Position numbers and translations under genes: made by a program. The notes beneath the pieces are model-generated. The model was not told the DNA's origin. It ran no database searches and worked only from the letters and a program-made list of their open reading frames with translations. From Tepidimonas sp. (GTDB taxonomy: Bacteria > Pseudomonadota > Gammaproteobacteria > Burkholderiales > Burkholderiaceae_C), in the NCBI GenBank assembly GCA_025054905.1, contig JANWZF010000339.1, positions 1-7,204 of the forward strand: a stretch of 7,204 bases of DNA, given 5' to 3'. Positions 5,619-7,204 of this stretch are shown here, one piece after another (position 1 is the first letter of the stretch; each line of letters opens with the position of its first letter).

Positions 5619-6865
5619 ACTCCCCCACCGATCACGCCCGGCTGGATGCCTGGATCGAGGCACATTTCGATGAGCAGGTGCGCTTCCTGCAAGCACTCAT
5701 CCGCGTCCCCACCGACACCCCGCCAGGCGACAACGCCCCGCACGCGCGCCTGACCGCTGAATGGCTGCAGGGCTGGGGCTGGACGGTCGAGCAGCATCCG
5801 GTGCCCGACGCCGAGGTTCGCGCCGCCGGGCTGACGTCGATCATCAACCTGATCGTGCGCCGCCGCTTTGGCCCCGGCCCCACCCTTGCGCTCAACGCGC
5901 ACGGCGACGTGGTGCCTCCCGGCCCCGGCTGGACCCGCGATCCGTACGGCGGCGAGGTGGCCGAGGGCCGCATCTGGGGCCGCGCGGCTGCGGTCAGCAA
6001 AAGTGACTTTGCCACTTACGCCTTTGCACTGCGGGCGCTGGAAGCGCTGCAGGTGCCGCTGCACGGCACCGTGGAGCTGCATTTCACCTACGACGAAGAG
6101 TTCGGGGGCGAGCTGGGCCCGGGCTGGCTGCTGCGCCACGGCCTGACACGCCCCGATCTGCTGATCGCCGCCGGCTTTGCCCACCAGGTGGTCGTGGCGC
6201 ACAACGGCTGTCTGCAGCTGGAGGTCACGGTGCACGGAACGATGGGACACGCGGCCGTTCCGGACAGCAGCACCGACGCGCTGCAGGCGGCCAGCCATAT
6301 CCTGCAGGCGCTGTACGCGCTCAACCGCGACTACCTGCAGATCCACAGCACCGTCCCCGGCATCACCCACCCTTACCTCAACGTCGGCTGGATCGAAGGG
6401 GGCACCAACACCAACGTGGTGCCTGGGCGCGTCACGCTGCGGCTGGACCGGCGCATGATCCCGGAAGAAGACCCGGCCGAGGTGGAAGCCCAGCTGCGCG
6501 CCACCATCGCGCAGGCCGCCGCGCGCTACGATCCGCCGCGTGGCGGGCGCGACGTGCGTGTGGAGGTCCGCCGCCTGCTGCTGGCCCATGCCCTGCGCCC
6601 CAGCCCGGCCCAGCAGCCGCTGGTACAGGCGCTGCAGCGCCACGCGCAAGAAGTGTTGGGCGAAGCAATCCCGGCGGTGGGCACGCCGCTGTACACCGAC
6701 GTGCGGCTGTACGCCCAGCACGGCGTGGCCGGGGTGATTTACGGCGCCGGTCCGGCGACGGTGCTGGAATCCAACGCCAAGCGTGCCGACGAAAACCTGC
6801 GTCTGACCGATCTGCTGGGGGCCACGCGCGTGGTGGCGCGTGCGCTGCGCGACCTGCTGGCCTGA
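5615..6865 (+). CDS. M20-family (ArgE/DapE-like) hydrolase with atypical metal site, unknown substrate
   Basis: The 416-residue product starts at the ATG of an ATGA overlap with the fusion gene, with GAGGAG at 5604-5609 five bases upstream; the same frame extends further 5' but only as a shadow of the preceding gene. The ArgE/DapE-like fold is clear from LNAHGDVVPPG (93-103; His96, Asp98), TYDEEFGGELGPGWL (158-172; Glu161/162), the dimerisation-domain MGHAAVPDSSTDAL (210-223) and EGGTNTNVVPGRVTLRLDRR (261-280). The canonical GRGxxDxKG block reads GRAAAVSKSD (122-131), so Val127 stands where the bridging Asp is expected. The usual Glu after the DxxxxG strand is absent (LLIAAGFAH, 182-190). The C-terminal metal-ligand His seems to be Lys389 in ESNAKRADENL (385-395). 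It may act on a ureidoglycine/ureidoglycolate-level or related amide, but the substrate cannot be read from the sequence. It ends the four-gene operon. Confidence 0.85.
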   Translation: MNSPTDHARLDAWIEAHFDEQVRFLQALIRVPTDTPPGDNAPHARLTAEWLQGWGWTVEQHPVPDAEVRAAGLTSIINLIVRRRFGPGPTLALNAHGDVVPPGPGWTRDPYGGEVAEGRIWGRAAAVSKSDFATYAFALRALEALQVPLHGTVELHFTYDEEFGGELGPGWLLRHGLTRPDLLIAAGFAHQVVVAHNGCLQLEVTVHGTMGHAAVPDSSTDALQAASHILQALYALNRDYLQIHSTVPGITHPYLNVGWIEGGTNTNVVPGRVTLRLDRRMIPEEDPAEVEAQLRATIAQAAARYDPPRGGRDVRVEVRRLLLAHALRPSPAQQPLVQALQRHAQEVLGEAIPAVGTPLYTDVRLYAQHGVAGVIYGAGPATVLESNAKRADENLRLTDLLGATRVVARALRDLLA

Positions 6866-6937
6866 CCTGCGCCGTCCTGGTGCAAGGCATGCCCCAACAT
6901 GGCGCCTAGGGTTTGCCCGGGGACATTGGTGTCGGCC

Positions 6938-6957
6938 TGCTGTATACAGTTTTGCAC
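6938..6957. promoter_or_regulatory. Candidate GntR operator upstream of the ABC substrate-binding gene
   Basis: The site contains the shared TGTATACAGT at 6941-6950, here within the perfect 10-bp palindrome CTGTATACAG (6940-6949), followed by TTTGCAC, similar to the TTGCAAC following the puuD site. It lies 108 nt upstream of the ABC gene start and after the operon stop at 6865. No convincing -35/-10 pair was found around it. Confidence 0.7.
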
Positions 6958-6975
6958 ACGACCGCAACGCGGGGC

Positions 6976-6993
6976 TGGCCCCTCCAGGGGCCA
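6976..6993. promoter_or_regulatory. Hairpin in the leader of the ABC substrate-binding gene
   Basis: TGGCCCC (6976-6982) and GGGGCCA (6987-6993) make a perfect 7-bp stem with a 4-nt loop, between the candidate operator and the ribosome binding site. There is no downstream T run. It could be a leader structure or a Rho-dependent or weak terminator for the upstream operon. Confidence 0.45.
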
Positions 6994-7046
6994 ACCACAG
7001 GCTGGCATTGTGTTTGCTTGTCTTGTTGCCGTCATCCCTTCCTCCT

Positions 7047-7050
7047 GGAG
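7047..7050 (+). promoter_or_regulatory. Ribosome binding site of the ABC substrate-binding gene
   Basis: GGAG stands 6 nt before the ATG at 7057 and supports that start, which in turn gives a clean signal peptide. Confidence 0.75.
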
Positions 7051-7056
7051 CAGCCC

Positions 7057-7204
7057 ATGGACAAGCGTTCGTTTCTGAAAGGTGGCGCCGCGCTGGCCGC
7101 CGCCTGCGCCCTGCCGGGTCTGGCCCACGCGCAGGCCTTGCCGATCAAGTTTCAGCTCGACTGGCGCTTCGAAGGCCCCTCCGCGCTGTTCCTGCTACCT
7201 GCGG
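7057..7204 (+). CDS. ABC transporter substrate-binding protein, NMT1/THI5-like (5' end only)
   Basis: Only 49 residues are present before the right edge. Residues 1-25 are a signal peptide: charged start MDKRSFLKGG, hydrophobic alanine-rich core, and a probable signal peptidase I site after AHA at 25. KRSFLK resembles a Tat motif with Lys in place of the first Arg, so export could be Sec or Tat. The mature start, LPIKFQLDWRFEGPSALFLLPA, resembles the first strand and ligand loop of NMT1/SsuA-like periplasmic binding proteins (compare KVxLQLDWxxxxxHAG-type openings). The family imports pyrimidine, sulfonate, riboflavin and other small ligands. Because it shares the candidate operator with puuD and uraH, a purine, ureide or related nitrogen source is a reasonable guess, not shown by the sequence. 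Confidence 0.8.
   Translation, partial: MDKRSFLKGGAALAAACALPGLAHAQALPIKFQLDWRFEGPSALFLLPA

Noticed and set aside
6866..6940. Intrinsic terminator after the M20 gene
   Set aside because: Only short imperfect stems (for example around GGCATGCC and GGGTTTGCCC) are present, with no T run.
3747..6994. Two long minus-strand open frames opposite the uraD-allC fusion and the M20 gene
   Set aside because: Their translations are rich in Gln, Arg, His and Ala without recognisable domains and lie fully antisense to well-supported genes.
7093..7110. Lipoprotein signal around Cys17 of the ABC binding protein
   Set aside because: The residues before the Cys are AAA without the Leu expected at -3, and a good signal peptidase I site (AHA) follows at residue 25.

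Overview
The window is a compact, GC-rich bacterial chromosome segment that carries nearly all of the oxidative route from urate to allantoate and beyond. Gene content (PuuD-type membrane urate oxidase, UraH, XdhC, PuuE, UraD, an AllC-type hydrolase), the FCD-type GntR regulator and the NMT1-type ABC solute-binding protein suggest a beta-proteobacterium, most likely Burkholderiales/Comamonadaceae-like. That placement is inferred from gene style, not from a marker gene.

Layout. Positions 1-2150 are a leftward block: uraH (1794-2150), xdhC (948-1778) and the N-terminal 282 residues of puuD (1-847, cut by the window edge). Positions 2219-6865 are a rightward operon: a GntR/FCD regulator, puuE (allantoinase), a uraD-allC fusion, and an ArgE/DapE-like M20-family protein. 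All three junctions in it are ATGA overlaps. Positions 6866-7056 are a regulatory spacer, and at 7057 a rightward ABC transporter substrate-binding protein begins and runs off the right edge.

How it works together. XdhC matures xanthine dehydrogenase (its structural genes are not here), which makes urate. PuuD oxidises urate to 5-hydroxyisourate, UraH hydrolyses it to OHCU, and the UraD half of the fusion decarboxylates OHCU to (S)-allantoin. PuuE opens the ring to allantoate, and the AllC half of the fusion removes ammonia and CO2 to give a ureidoglycine/ureidoglycolate-level product. The M20-like protein is placed to act next, but its substrate is unknown and several canonical metal ligands appear to be missing. 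The ABC protein probably imports a purine-related compound or other nitrogen source.

Regulation. The identical 10-mer TGTATACAGT occurs three times: upstream of puuD (inside the last codons of xdhC), between uraH and gntR, and upstream of the ABC gene. These are the best candidates for operators of the local GntR protein and would tie all the transcription units into one regulon. The gntR promoter appears to overlap its operator and may yield a leaderless mRNA. The puuD and ABC leaders contain strong GC-rich hairpins. There is no gene-free stretch longer than 300 bases, and I saw no RNA gene, insertion sequence or CRISPR array.
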